DNA of 8,666 bases from an uncultured Isosphaeraceae bacterium (GCA_937907405.1 CALCIC010000845.1:1-8666); one strand, 5' to 3'; shown: positions 1-7,544, counted from the stretch's first letter. Program-made: numbers and translations. Notes: generated by a model from the sequence alone, not told the origin.

Positions 1-23
1 TGTGTAAACCGCTCTATGCCATG

Positions 24-37
24 GGTGGAATTCCACC
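24..37. repeat. 14-bp perfect palindrome near left edge
   Basis: The bases ggtggaattccacc form a perfect inverted repeat with 7-base arms and no loop. It lies about 10 bases beyond the stop codon of the truncated SUKH-type gene. A two-fold symmetric site like this could be bound by a dimeric regulator or be a small hairpin, but one 14-bp palindrome can also arise by chance. No function is claimed. Confidence 0.4.
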
Positions 38-47
38 AGCCGATCGC

Positions 48-338
48 CTAAGGGCCGGCTCCGCCGTCTCCTATCTCGGTGATGAAGTATCGATAGTCTT
101 GAGGAAGTTCGATCCCATGCCGCGTCTCGAAGGCTTCGATCTCGGCGGCGGGACGAGGGGGGCGCAGCTTGTACTGATGGCCGATGGAGCCGAAGACGGT
201 TCGTTTCTTGTCCCGTCGGCCGAGTTCGTCCAGGCTGCGAAGTATCGTGGTTCGGTCGAGTCGTCCGGACGTCGCAACCTCGAATCCGACGGGGGGCGTT
301 GGAACCTCGAAGACGTCATGCTGATAAGCACGATGCAA
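48..338 (-). CDS. SMI1/KNR4 (SUKH)-type protein, apparently truncated
   Basis: The 96-residue product has the N-terminal signature of SMI1/KNR4 (SUKH superfamily) proteins. Residues about 43-60 (FGSIGHQYKLRPP) match the usual lead-in, followed by EIEAFETRHGIELPQDYRYFITEIGDGGAGP at the C-terminus, given here as its key pieces: EIEAFE, HGIELPQDYR and IGDGGAGP. In full-length relatives the GGAGP motif is followed by a tyrosine/glycine turn and about 50-150 more residues. Here a TAG stop (48-50) comes directly after it, and none of the three downstream frames to the edge clearly resumes the family pattern. SUKH proteins are known as immunity proteins of polymorphic toxin systems and as general scaffold or regulatory domains. 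No toxin gene is visible here. The start at 336-338 is a TTG codon, 19 bases after the TlpA-like gene ends, with no clear ribosome site, so the start is uncertain. The gene is probably a degraded remnant, or a nonsense mutation or sequencing error near base 50. Confidence 0.6.
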   Translation of the reverse strand: MHRAYQHDVFEVPTPPVGFEVATSGRLDRTTILRSLDELGRRDKKRTVFGSIGHQYKLRPPRPAAEIEAFETRHGIELPQDYRYFITEIGDGGAGP

Positions 339-357
339 GGCGGGCCGGCGGCTGAGT

Positions 358-1572
358 TCAAGGCTTCTTCTTCGCGACGGCCTCGGCGACGAGCTTGTCG
401 ACGGCCTTGTCGAGGGTCGCGAAGTAGATGTTGCGGTAGCGGATGACCCCCTCGGCGTCGATCAGGTAGAGGGTCGGCCAGCTTCGGACGCCGAACTTGG
501 CGACGACGCCGCCGGTCTGGCCGCCGTTCCAGATCGAGGGCCAGGTCATCCCCTCGGCCGCCATCGCCTTGGCGGCCTGGTCGCGGTCGTCGTCGCCGTT
601 GACGCCGAGCAGGACGAACGGCTTCCCCTTGAGCCGCTTCACCAGCGCGCGGTGGTGGGGGACCAGCCCCATGCAGGGGCCGCACCAGGTCGCCCAGAAA
701 TCGACCGCCACGACCTTGCCGCGGTAGTCGGCCGGGCGGATCTTGGTCCCGCGCACGTCCTCTCCCTCGAGGTCCGGCAGCACCTTGCCGATCGCCAGGT
801 TTTCCATCTCGTACAGCTCGCCCTTGGCCAGTTCGGCGAACGGGACCTGGTTGTAGGGCTGGGGCATCTTGAGGTCGCCGAACTCCTTCGCCAGCCGCTC
901 GTAGTACGGCGCGGCCTTGCGGTCGGATTCGTCGGGATCGATCTTCTCGGCCCGCTCGACGACGCCGGTCCCCTTCCAGTGCTCGACGAGCGGCCCGCGC
1001 GTGAGGTCGTCCTTGACGCGCCGGGCGAACTGGGCGGTCGCGTGGTAGTCGCGGGCCAGGCCCAGGCAGGCCGCGCCCTGGACGAGCCGGTTGGAACTCT
1101 TGTTCAGCGCCGCTTCGAGGAACCGCCTGGCGTCGGGGCAGGCGACGCTCTCGCCGCCGGCGTAGTAGCAGACCGGGGCGACCTTGTCGCTGTCGAGCCC
1201 CTTGACGGTCAAGAGCCGGTACGCCTTCGCCTGCTCGCCGAGGTAGTTCGGGTAGGAACCGTTGGCAAGTCCGTGGATCGTCCAGATGATCGCGTCGAGG
1301 GCTTTGGGGTCGTCGGGATGCGCTTCGGCCCAGGCGAACGCGTCGGCCGCGGCCTTTTTGGTCTCGGTCCAGATCGCATCGGTCGCGGCCTTCAATTCGG
1401 CGTCGGTCTTCGCGCGCTCGGCGCGGCGCCGGGCCGTCGCATCGGCGAGCTCGTGTTCCTTCTGAATCGCCCCGAGCGTCTTCGGCGGTTCCTGGCCGCG
1501 GCCGTCGCCGACGAACCCCAGCATCGCCGCCGCCGCCAAGAACGCCAACCGGCTCGAACGTACTGAACCCAT
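358..1572 (-). CDS. Secreted thioredoxin/TlpA-like thiol-disulfide protein with long helical N-terminal domain
   Basis: 404 residues. Residues 1-26 form a signal peptide: a basic start (MGSVRSSR), then a hydrophobic core (LAFLAAAAMLGF), with cleavage likely near GRGQ. Residues about 27-270 are charged, Ala-rich and probably helical, and hold three cysteines (135, 145, 169). Residues about 270-404 are a TlpA/ResA-like thioredoxin fold: the lead-in EDVRGTKIRPADYRGKVV, the strand VDFWATWCGPC with catalytic CGPC at 297-300, and the cis-proline loop SWPTL with Pro366. This domain reduces or rearranges disulfides outside the cytoplasm. The start was chosen at the ATG at 1570-1572 because it gives the signal peptide and sits behind a strong Shine-Dalgarno sequence. 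An in-frame start about 32 codons upstream would ruin the signal peptide. The family assignment is firm; the partner and the role of the N-terminal domain are unknown. Such proteins are common and multi-copy in planctomycetes. Confidence 0.9.
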   Translation of the reverse strand: MGSVRSSRLAFLAAAAMLGFVGDGRGQEPPKTLGAIQKEHELADATARRRAERAKTDAELKAATDAIWTETKKAAADAFAWAEAHPDDPKALDAIIWTIHGLANGSYPNYLGEQAKAYRLLTVKGLDSDKVAPVCYYAGGESVACPDARRFLEAALNKSSNRLVQGAACLGLARDYHATAQFARRVKDDLTRGPLVEHWKGTGVVERAEKIDPDESDRKAAPYYERLAKEFGDLKMPQPYNQVPFAELAKGELYEMENLAIGKVLPDLEGEDVRGTKIRPADYRGKVVAVDFWATWCGPCMGLVPHHRALVKRLKGKPFVLLGVNGDDDRDQAAKAMAAEGMTWPSIWNGGQTGGVVAKFGVRSWPTLYLIDAEGVIRYRNIYFATLDKAVDKLVAEAVAKKKP

Positions 1573-1577
1573 CGACC

Positions 1578-1586
1578 ACCTCCTCC
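1578..1586 (-). promoter_or_regulatory. Strong ribosome binding site of the TlpA-like gene
   Basis: Read on the minus strand, ggaggaggt ends 5 bases before the ATG at 1570-1572. It is the best Shine-Dalgarno match in the window and fixes the start of the TlpA-like gene. Confidence 0.8.
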
Positions 1587-1654
1587 GCAACGCAATCCGA
1601 AACCCATCCCGGCGCTTCGACGACAGGTGTCCAAGGCGCAGGTTAATCGAGCCG

Positions 1655-1666
1655 GCCCGGCCGGGC
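1655..1666. repeat. 12-bp GC palindrome in divergent intergenic region
   Basis: gcccggccgggc is a perfect inverted repeat placed between two divergent genes, where an operator could sit. It consists wholly of G and C in a GC-rich genome, so chance is a serious alternative. Confidence 0.3.
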
Positions 1667-1806
1667 AAGGGGCCCCAGACCGGGCTCGACGCGAAACTTC
1701 GGCTGCATTCGACGCGACATTGAATAGAATGATGGGCGGCTCACGCTGGACGAGGTCGTCGATTCCTGAGAAAGACGGAAGTAGGCCGCCCGGGGCTCAC
1801 GCGATC

Positions 1807-2475
1807 ATGCTCGACAATCCCGTCTGGAACGCGCTTACGACTCGCCACGCCGGATTCGCCCTCGGCGACGGCCGCGTCAAGCGCTATCCCGCCGACGTGG
1901 CGCCGTTCCTCGCCACGGCCGGAACGGAGGCGGTCGTTGATGACGAATCGGCGGACCTGGCGACGCCCGGCGAGACGCTTTACATGATGGCGGCGGCGCC
2001 GACGCCCCCTCCCGGCTGGGAGGTCGACCGCCGCGTTTTGTTGCGTCAGATGGTCTGCGGGCGTCGGGTCGGCGCGCCGGCCGCCGGCGAGGACTGCATC
2101 GTTCTCGGGCGGGCCGACGCGGCCGACATGCTGGAACTGACGGCGCTGGCGTTCCCCGGATTCTTCCGGCCGCGGACCATCGAAATGGGGACGTACTTCG
2201 GCGTCCGCCGGGAGGGCGAGCTGGTGGCGATGGCGGGGCAACGGCTGTTCCTGGACGGTCATCGCGAGGTCAGCGGCGTCTGCACGCACCCGGATCACCG
2301 GGGGCGGGGCCTCGCCCGGCGGCTCATCCTCCGGGTCGTCGCCGAGATCCTCGATCAGGGCCTGACGCCGTTCCTCCACGTGGGAAGCGACAACGACGGG
2401 GCGCGGGCGACGTACGAGAAGCTCGGCTTCGTCGTCCGTCGCGACCTGTCCCTGCTTCTCGTCCGGCGCGTTTAG
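1807..2475 (+). CDS. GNAT family N-acetyltransferase (FR47-like)
   Basis: 222 residues. The C-terminal half is a GNAT acetyltransferase domain: residues about 100-115 (LGRADAADMLELTAL) are the first helix region, 128-145 the strands around TYFGVRREGELVAMAG, and VSGVCTHPDHRGRGLARRL (about 156-173) is motif A. Within it, RGRGLA forms the acetyl-CoA pyrophosphate loop. YEKLGF at 203-208 is the usual motif B ending. It should transfer an acetyl group from acetyl-CoA to an amine in the cytoplasm; the substrate cannot be read from the sequence. The N-terminal half (MLDNPVWNALTTRHAGFALG and on) resembles the N-terminal part of FR47-like acetyltransferases. That is why I start at the ATG at 1807 rather than at upstream in-frame codons (GTG 1627, ATG 1729 or 1732). 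No clear Shine-Dalgarno site precedes 1807, so the start is less certain than the family. It stands alone, divergent from the TlpA-like gene and 139 bases before the kinase gene. Confidence 0.87.
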   Translation: MLDNPVWNALTTRHAGFALGDGRVKRYPADVAPFLATAGTEAVVDDESADLATPGETLYMMAAAPTPPPGWEVDRRVLLRQMVCGRRVGAPAAGEDCIVLGRADAADMLELTALAFPGFFRPRTIEMGTYFGVRREGELVAMAGQRLFLDGHREVSGVCTHPDHRGRGLARRLILRVVAEILDQGLTPFLHVGSDNDGARATYEKLGFVVRRDLSLLLVRRV

Positions 2476-2502
2476 CGCGAGCGGATCCGCCCTGACGTCG
2501 CG
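2476..2502 (+). other. Inverted-repeat stretch after the GNAT stop codon
   Basis: Directly after the TAG stop, cgcga (2476-2480) can pair with tcgcg (2498-2502). The enclosed stretch begins with the 10-bp palindrome gcggatccgc (2481-2490). A folded RNA here could help end transcription, but no U-tract follows, so it is not a standard intrinsic terminator. Confidence 0.25.
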
Positions 2503-2614
2503 GCTTTGCTTGATGGCCTTCCCGCGGGGAACTCCGTAGATTGGGTGTTGGCCGTCGAGGCTGGGGAAGGGCGTCCCGCGTCGGCTGGCGGGTCGTCAAC
2601 GTCGGAGTGGGTCG

Positions 2615-4525
2615 ATGGACCGAATGCAGCTCTCGCCTGGCTCTCACGGGCGCTCGATGCGGGCGTGCGGGGCCGTGGTGGTCGTCGTCGGGATTGCGGC
2701 GCTCGCGGGATGGGCCACGGGCGATCCGGTGCTCCTCGGCCTGCGCCCGAGCTATATCCCGATGGCCCCCAATACGGCGCTGGCGTTCATCGCCCTGGGC
2801 TCGGGGTTGTTCGGGATCGCCGCTCGAGGCCGTAAGCGGCGGTGGTTCGCCGGGACGGCCGCGGCCCTGGTCGCCCTGGTCAGCGGCGTCAGATTGATCG
2901 AGTTCGTCGATGGAGTCGTGATCGGCGTCGACCGCTGGTTCTTCCAGGTCGAGGAGGGCCAGTTCGGGCTCGCGCCGCTCGGCAGGATGTCGCTCCCCAC
3001 ATCGGTGGCGTTCCTCGCGTCCGCCGCGGCGGTCATGACGCTCGCCTGGCCTTCGCGGTGGAGGTCCCGCGGTCACGCGACGGGGGCGTGCGGCGTGATC
3101 GCGGGGATGATCGGCCTGGTCTTCGCCCTGGGCTATCTGTTCAGTCCCAACGCGCCGTTGCTTTACGGCACCGAGTCGATTCCGATGGCGCTGAACACGG
3201 CGCTTTGCTTCGTCGTCCTGGGCGCGGGGATTGCGGCGGCGGCCGGGGCGGAGTCGTTCCCGCTGTTGCGGTTGTCGGGGCCGTCGATCCAGGCGCGGCT
3301 GATGCGGATCTTCCTGCCCCTGGTCGTGGGGACCGTCGGCGTCGTCGCCTGGCTGACCCACCTGGTCACGACCACCGCCGGGGCCTCCACCGCCGCCGTC
3401 TCGTCGGCCGCGCTGGCGACTCTGTCGATCTTCCTGTTCGCGGGCATCTGCGAGCGGATCGCGGGACGCGTCGGCGGTCAGATCGAGCGGGCCGAAGCCG
3501 AGTTGCGGCAGGCCCACGACCTGCTGGAGATCAAGGTGGCGGAGCGCACCCGCGAGCTGAGCCGGACCAACGTCGAACTCGCCGACGCGCTGCGCGACAC
3601 GCGACGCGCCCACGAGTCGCTCCAGCAGGCCCACCTTGAACTGAAGCAGGCGCAGTCCCGGATGATCCAGCAGGCGAGGATGGCCAGCCTCGGCCAGACC
3701 GCGGCCGGGGTCGCGCACGAGATCAACAACCCGCTCGCCTTCGTCACCAACAACCTCACGGTCCTCAGGCGCGAGGTCGGCGGCCTGCACGACATCGTCG
3801 TGCTGTACCAGCAAGCCGCCGAGACCCTGGAGGAATACCAGCGCGACCTGTTCGCGCGGATCTCCAGGCTGGCCGAGGACGTCGATCTGCCGTTCGTGCT
3901 CGAAAACCTCGACGACCTCCTGGACCGCTCGCGAGGCGGCCTGCTTCGAATCCAGAAGATCGTCGCCGACCTCCGCGACTTCGCGCACCTCGAAGAGGCC
4001 GAGTTCAAGGAGACCGATCTCAACGCCGGGATCGCCACGGTGGTCCGCCTGATGCAGAGCCAGGCCGACGATCAAGAGCTCGCGCTCGAAACGGACCTCG
4101 CCCCGATCCCGCTCACCACCTGTTTTCCGGCCAAGATCAACCTGGTCGTTCAATGCCTCGTCACCAACGCGATCGAAGCCTGTTCTCCGGGGGGCAAGGT
4201 CGTCGTCGCCACCCGCCCGCTCGGCGAAAGCGGCGACGAGGGGACCGAGATCCGGGTCTCCGACGACGGCGCCGGAATCGCGCCTGAGGATCGCGACAAG
4301 ATCTTCGACCCGTTCTTCACCACCAAACCGATCGGCAAGGGGACGGGGCTCGGCCTGACGATCAGCTACGGGATCGTCAAGGACCACGGCGGCACGATCG
4401 ATTTCGAATCGTCCCCCGGCCTCGGCTCGCGGTTCATCGTCCGCCTCCCCGTCACCCCTCCCGACGACGCGCTCGACCGCCAGGGAGACCACGGCGAGGC
4501 CCGCGAGCACGCCTCCCCGATCTGA
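2615..4525 (+). CDS. Membrane-bound sensor histidine kinase, orphan
   Basis: 636 residues. About eight hydrophobic segments lie at roughly 17-33, 51-70, 80-96, 128-146, 155-175, 191-212, 230-250 and 257-280. A coiled coil follows (about 288-355, rich in Glu/Arg/Gln, containing VAERTRELSRTN). Next comes the phospho-acceptor domain with GVAHEINNPLAF and phospho-acceptor His368. The ATPase domain shows the N box around VTNAIEA (Asn518), the G1 box DDGAGI (550-555), the F box FDPFFTTK (564-571) and the G2 box GTGLGL (576-581). All catalytic motifs are intact, so it should autophosphorylate His368 from ATP and pass the phosphate to an Asp on a partner. No receiver domain is present in the protein or nearby, so the partner is encoded elsewhere. 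No known soluble sensor domain (PAS, HAMP, CHASE) is seen; sensing probably uses the membrane part, which contains three related repeats. The start ATG has ggag 7 bases upstream (2604-2607). Confidence 0.93.
   Translation: MDRMQLSPGSHGRSMRACGAVVVVVGIAALAGWATGDPVLLGLRPSYIPMAPNTALAFIALGSGLFGIAARGRKRRWFAGTAAALVALVSGVRLIEFVDGVVIGVDRWFFQVEEGQFGLAPLGRMSLPTSVAFLASAAAVMTLAWPSRWRSRGHATGACGVIAGMIGLVFALGYLFSPNAPLLYGTESIPMALNTALCFVVLGAGIAAAAGAESFPLLRLSGPSIQARLMRIFLPLVVGTVGVVAWLTHLVTTTAGASTAAVSSAALATLSIFLFAGICERIAGRVGGQIERAEAELRQAHDLLEIKVAERTRELSRTNVELADALRDTRRAHESLQQAHLELKQAQSRMIQQARMASLGQTAAGVAHEINNPLAFVTNNLTVLRREVGGLHDIVVLYQQAAETLEEYQRDLFARISRLAEDVDLPFVLENLDDLLDRSRGGLLRIQKIVADLRDFAHLEEAEFKETDLNAGIATVVRLMQSQADDQELALETDLAPIPLTTCFPAKINLVVQCLVTNAIEACSPGGKVVVATRPLGESGDEGTEIRVSDDGAGIAPEDRDKIFDPFFTTKPIGKGTGLGLTISYGIVKDHGGTIDFESSPGLGSRFIVRLPVTPPDDALDRQGDHGEAREHASPI
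2753..3244 (+). repeat. Three related membrane repeats within the kinase sensor region
   Basis: Three segments of the kinase align without gaps: IPMAPNTALAFIALGSGL (from residue 48), RMSLPTSVAFLASAAAVM (from 124) and IPMALNTALCFVVLGAGI (from 189). The shared pattern is M-x-x-(N/P)-T-(A/S)-(L/V)-(A/C)-F at the start of a transmembrane helix. The methionines are at 50, 125 and 191, a period of about 66-75 residues, so the sensor seems to be built from repeated membrane-hairpin units. The repeats are seen in the protein; duplication as their origin is inferred. Confidence 0.65.
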
Positions 4526-4567
4526 CCCCTCCCCGAAACTCCCCAAGTATTTCCAGATCCCCGACGC

Positions 4568-4596
4568 TTGACAAACCGTCCTCACCTTGTTGGAAT
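4568..4596 (+). promoter_or_regulatory. Sigma70-like promoter candidate for the DUF1559 cassette
   Basis: A perfect -35 box ttgaca (4568-4573) is followed after 17 bases by tggaat (4591-4596), which matches four of six bases of the -10 consensus. It is the best promoter match I found, and it lies in a lower-GC spacer just upstream of a tight gene cassette. The actual start site and sigma factor are unknown. Confidence 0.45.
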
Positions 4597-4710
4597 TTCA
4601 TCTCGCGCAGTATTGAGACTGAGTCCGAGTTGCATTGTGGGCTGTTCGGCTGATTCTTCAAGGCGACTCAAGAGGGGCGATACGACGAGTCTTCCGATCT
4701 CCAACACCAC

Positions 4711-4717
4711 GGAAAGG
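4711..4717 (+). promoter_or_regulatory. Ribosome binding site of the DUF1559 gene
   Basis: ggaaagg ends 9 bases before the ATG at 4727. A similar gaaagg (5629-5634) ends 9 bases before the next gene's ATG at 5644. The pair supports both chosen starts. Confidence 0.5.
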
Positions 4718-4726
4718 CCGCTTGAA

Positions 4727-5626
<900 letters not shown>

Positions 5627-5643
5627 ACGAAAGGCGATCCTCC

Positions 5644-6180
5644 ATGAAGGCATTGGGACCCGCGCGCGGCGGCCGTCGCATCCTGGCGGTCGCGGCGTGC
5701 CTGGCGATCTTCGGCTGCGGCGAAACCTGGGAAGCCGACACCTACCCGGCGTCGGGCCGAATCTCGATCAACGGAAAGCCCCCCGCCGGGGCGCTCGTCC
5801 AGTTGTTCCCGACCGGCGCCCGGAAGACCGACGACCGCGATTCGCGGCCGTGGGGGCTGGTGAAGGACGACGGCACGTACGTCCTGGCGACCTACAACGC
5901 CGAGCCCGGCGCGCCGGCCGGCGACTACATGCTGACCCTGACCTGGCCCCCCGACGCCTCGCGGCCGTCGATGGTCGACAAGCTGAGGCGTCAATACGCG
6001 ACTCCCGAGAAGTCGCGGTGGAAGGTGACGGTCGCCAAGGGGGACAACGTCCTGCCCCTCGTCGAGCTGAACGACGTCAAGATCGACGACAAGGCCGGCT
6101 CGGTCGCCTCGAAGCCGGTCGACGGCCTCTCGCCGCCGCTCGAAACGACCAAGACGCGCAGGGGACGTGGACGACGTTGA
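5644..6180 (+). CDS. Carboxypeptidase-regulatory/transthyretin-like lipoprotein
   Basis: 178 residues. Residues 1-25 are a lipoprotein-type signal: the basic stretch RGGRR, a hydrophobic core (ILAVAACLAIF), then FGC with Cys25 as probable lipidated residue. The -2 position is Phe, which is not ideal for a lipobox. Residues about 34-101 form an immunoglobulin-like beta domain of the carboxypeptidase-regulatory type, with YPASGRISINGKPPAGALVQ, then DDGTYVLATYN and PAGDYMLTLTWPP. The order (G-x-V/I-x-x-N-G-K-P-x-x-G-A, then D-G-x-Y, then P-A-G-x-Y) is typical of small planctomycete lipoproteins encoded after DUF1559 genes. It likely sits on the outer face of a membrane; no enzymatic residues are evident. 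The C-terminus ends in a basic run, TRRGRGRR. It starts 17 bases after the DUF1559 stop, behind gaaagg, so the two are almost certainly one operon. Confidence 0.9.
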   Translation: MKALGPARGGRRILAVAACLAIFGCGETWEADTYPASGRISINGKPPAGALVQLFPTGARKTDDRDSRPWGLVKDDGTYVLATYNAEPGAPAGDYMLTLTWPPDASRPSMVDKLRRQYATPEKSRWKVTVAKGDNVLPLVELNDVKIDDKAGSVASKPVDGLSPPLETTKTRRGRGRR

Positions 6181-6194
6181 GACGCGAAATCGCA

Positions 6195-7544
6195 ATGAGA
6201 TCAGGCTTCACGACGGAACGGGAAACGACGGCCCCGACGCCGGCCCGAGGACCGGCCGCGCCCCGGCCGGCGGCGGCGATGAGCCTGCATCGGGTCGTCT
6301 GGCGCTGGCACTTCTACGCCGGATTGTTCGTCGCGCCGATCCTGTTCGTCGTGGCGATCACGGGGGCCGCTTACGTGTTCCGGGCGGAGGTCGAGGACTA
6401 CGCCCACGCCCGGCTCCGATTCGTCGCGCCGGTCGGAATGCGAATCGGCCCCCAGGCCGTCGTCGACGCCGCGCGGGCGGCTCATCCCGACCAGTCGCCA
6501 TCCGCGGTCGAACTACCGGCCGAGCCCGACCGCGCGGCGATCGTCCGGTTCGGAGCCCCTTCCGGCCCCGGGCCGGTCGTCTACGTCGATCCCTATCGAG
6601 GCGCGGTCCTGGGCTCGATCGATCCCAGGGCGCCCGACCGGCTGGCCGCGTCCTTCGACCTCGTGCTGTCGATCCACCGCGAGCTGTTCATCGGGACGTT
6701 CGGCCGCGTGGTCGTCGAGTCGTCGGTCGGTTGGACGATCGTCCTGCTCGCGACCGGGTTTTACCTCTGGCGGCCCCGACGACTGAATCAGGCCCGAGGC
6801 GTCTGGCTTCCGCGATGGCCGGCGAAGCCTTACACCGCGCTTCGCGACCTGCACGCCCTCCTCGGCTTCTATCTGCTCGCCCCGGCGCTGGTGATCGTCG
6901 TCACCGGACTGTTCTACACGATCGTCTGGAGCGAGGCGTTCTACCTGCTGACGCACGTCGGGAGCCGCGCCCCGGCCGTCGCCGATCGCAAGAGTCCGCC
7001 GCCGGCGATCGACCCCGGACGTCCGATCTTGTCCCTCGACCGGATCGCCGAGATGGCCGCCGCGCGATATCCGGGCCGGAGCCTCGCCTTCACGATCGGC
7101 GGGGAGCCCAGGCCGGGGATGGACGTCCGCGCCAGCAACGATTTCAACGACAGCTACGGCCCTTACGTCTCGGCCCAGTTCCAGCTCGATCGGGTCGACG
7201 GCGCGTTGCTCTCGCACAAGACCCTGGCAGAGGACGATCGGTACTGGTGGCATGGCTGGACCTATCCGCTGCACGTCGGCAGCGTCCTCGGCCTCACGAC
7301 CAAGGTCATATGGTTCCTTACATGCTTAGTCCTGTGCGCGTTGCCGATCACCGGCGTTTGGATGTGGCTGAAGCGTCGCCCTCGGGGCAAGTCCGGGTTC
7401 CCTCGTCGGTCCGACGCCCCGCTCCCCCCGGGGCTGGTCGCCGCGATCGTCGCGATGGGCGTCGCCCTCCCCGTCGTCGGCCTGAGCATGGTCCTGATCC
7501 TGGCCGGAGAGTCGCTCGTCAAGCGCCTCCGGGCCGCGTCCTGA
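6195..7544 (+). CDS. PepSY-associated transmembrane protein (PepSY_TM family, possible haem/iron reductase)
   Basis: 449 residues. Hydrophobic segments lie near 40-62, 172-192, 221-245, 362-392 and 412-437. Family marks are WRWHFYAGLFVAPIL (His39), SIHRELFIG (His161), LRDLHALLGFYL (His220) and YPLHVGSVLG (His360), each at or near a membrane edge. PepSY-type soluble segments lie between (about 84-145 and 281-345). The PepSY_TM family includes inner-membrane siderophore reductases such as FoxB, where membrane histidines hold haem; the four histidines here fit that plan, but haem binding is inferred. No TonB receptor or siderophore gene is in view. The gene starts 14 bases after the lipoprotein gene, probably in the same operon. 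The upstream gagacg is a weak ribosome site, and an internal ATG at 6279, just before SLHRVVWRWH, is an alternative start. Codons 372-378 include the rare ATA, CTT, ACA and TTA. Confidence 0.88.
   Translation: MRSGFTTERETTAPTPARGPAAPRPAAAMSLHRVVWRWHFYAGLFVAPILFVVAITGAAYVFRAEVEDYAHARLRFVAPVGMRIGPQAVVDAARAAHPDQSPSAVELPAEPDRAAIVRFGAPSGPGPVVYVDPYRGAVLGSIDPRAPDRLAASFDLVLSIHRELFIGTFGRVVVESSVGWTIVLLATGFYLWRPRRLNQARGVWLPRWPAKPYTALRDLHALLGFYLLAPALVIVVTGLFYTIVWSEAFYLLTHVGSRAPAVADRKSPPPAIDPGRPILSLDRIAEMAAARYPGRSLAFTIGGEPRPGMDVRASNDFNDSYGPYVSAQFQLDRVDGALLSHKTLAEDDRYWWHGWTYPLHVGSVLGLTTKVIWFLTCLVLCALPITGVWMWLKRRPRGKSGFPRRSDAPLPPGLVAAIVAMGVALPVVGLSMVLILAGESLVKRLRAAS

Larger units (their letters stand above)
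1573..1806. promoter_or_regulatory. Divergent intergenic region between TlpA-like and GNAT genes
   Basis: These 234 bases separate two divergently transcribed genes and so must carry both start regions, unless the GNAT gene starts further upstream. I see no convincing -35/-10 pair on either strand. A -10-like tagaat lies at 1725-1730 on the plus strand, but there is no good -35 at 16-18 bases from it. The left part holds the TlpA-like ribosome site and the middle holds a GC-rich palindrome (1655-1666). The plus frame stays open back to a GTG at 1627, but the extra residues look like non-coding translation. Confidence 0.5.
4526..4726 (+). promoter_or_regulatory. Spacer and leader upstream of the DUF1559 cassette
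   Basis: These 201 bases lie between the kinase stop and the DUF1559 start. They are visibly less GC-rich than the flanking genes and show no coding pattern. They contain a promoter candidate at 4568-4596, which would give a leader of roughly 120 bases before the ATG. I see no terminator hairpin with a U-tract for the kinase gene and no riboswitch class that I recognise. Confidence 0.55.

Noticed and set aside
652..1566. 304-codon plus-strand open frame opposite the TlpA-like gene
   Set aside because: It is a mirror of the TlpA-like codons, with Val/Gly/Leu/Arg-rich sequence and no recognisable family.
71..1579. 502-codon minus-strand open frame in another frame of the TlpA-like gene
   Set aside because: It is Arg/Gly-rich shadow translation with no domain, and it conflicts with the signal peptide and CGPC motif of the real frame.
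1627..1806. 60-codon N-terminal extension of the acetyltransferase
   Set aside because: The residues look like translated non-coding sequence, and family resemblance begins at the ATG at 1807.
2324..4585. 753-codon open frame on the minus strand opposite the kinase
   Set aside because: It is low-complexity (Arg/Asp/Gly/Pro-rich), with no domain, and lies antisense to a kinase with all motifs intact. Long antisense frames are expected with such biased third positions.
4568..4726. 53-codon N-terminal extension of the DUF1559 protein
   Set aside because: It would place the prepilin signal internally, and it overlaps the promoter candidate and ribosome site.
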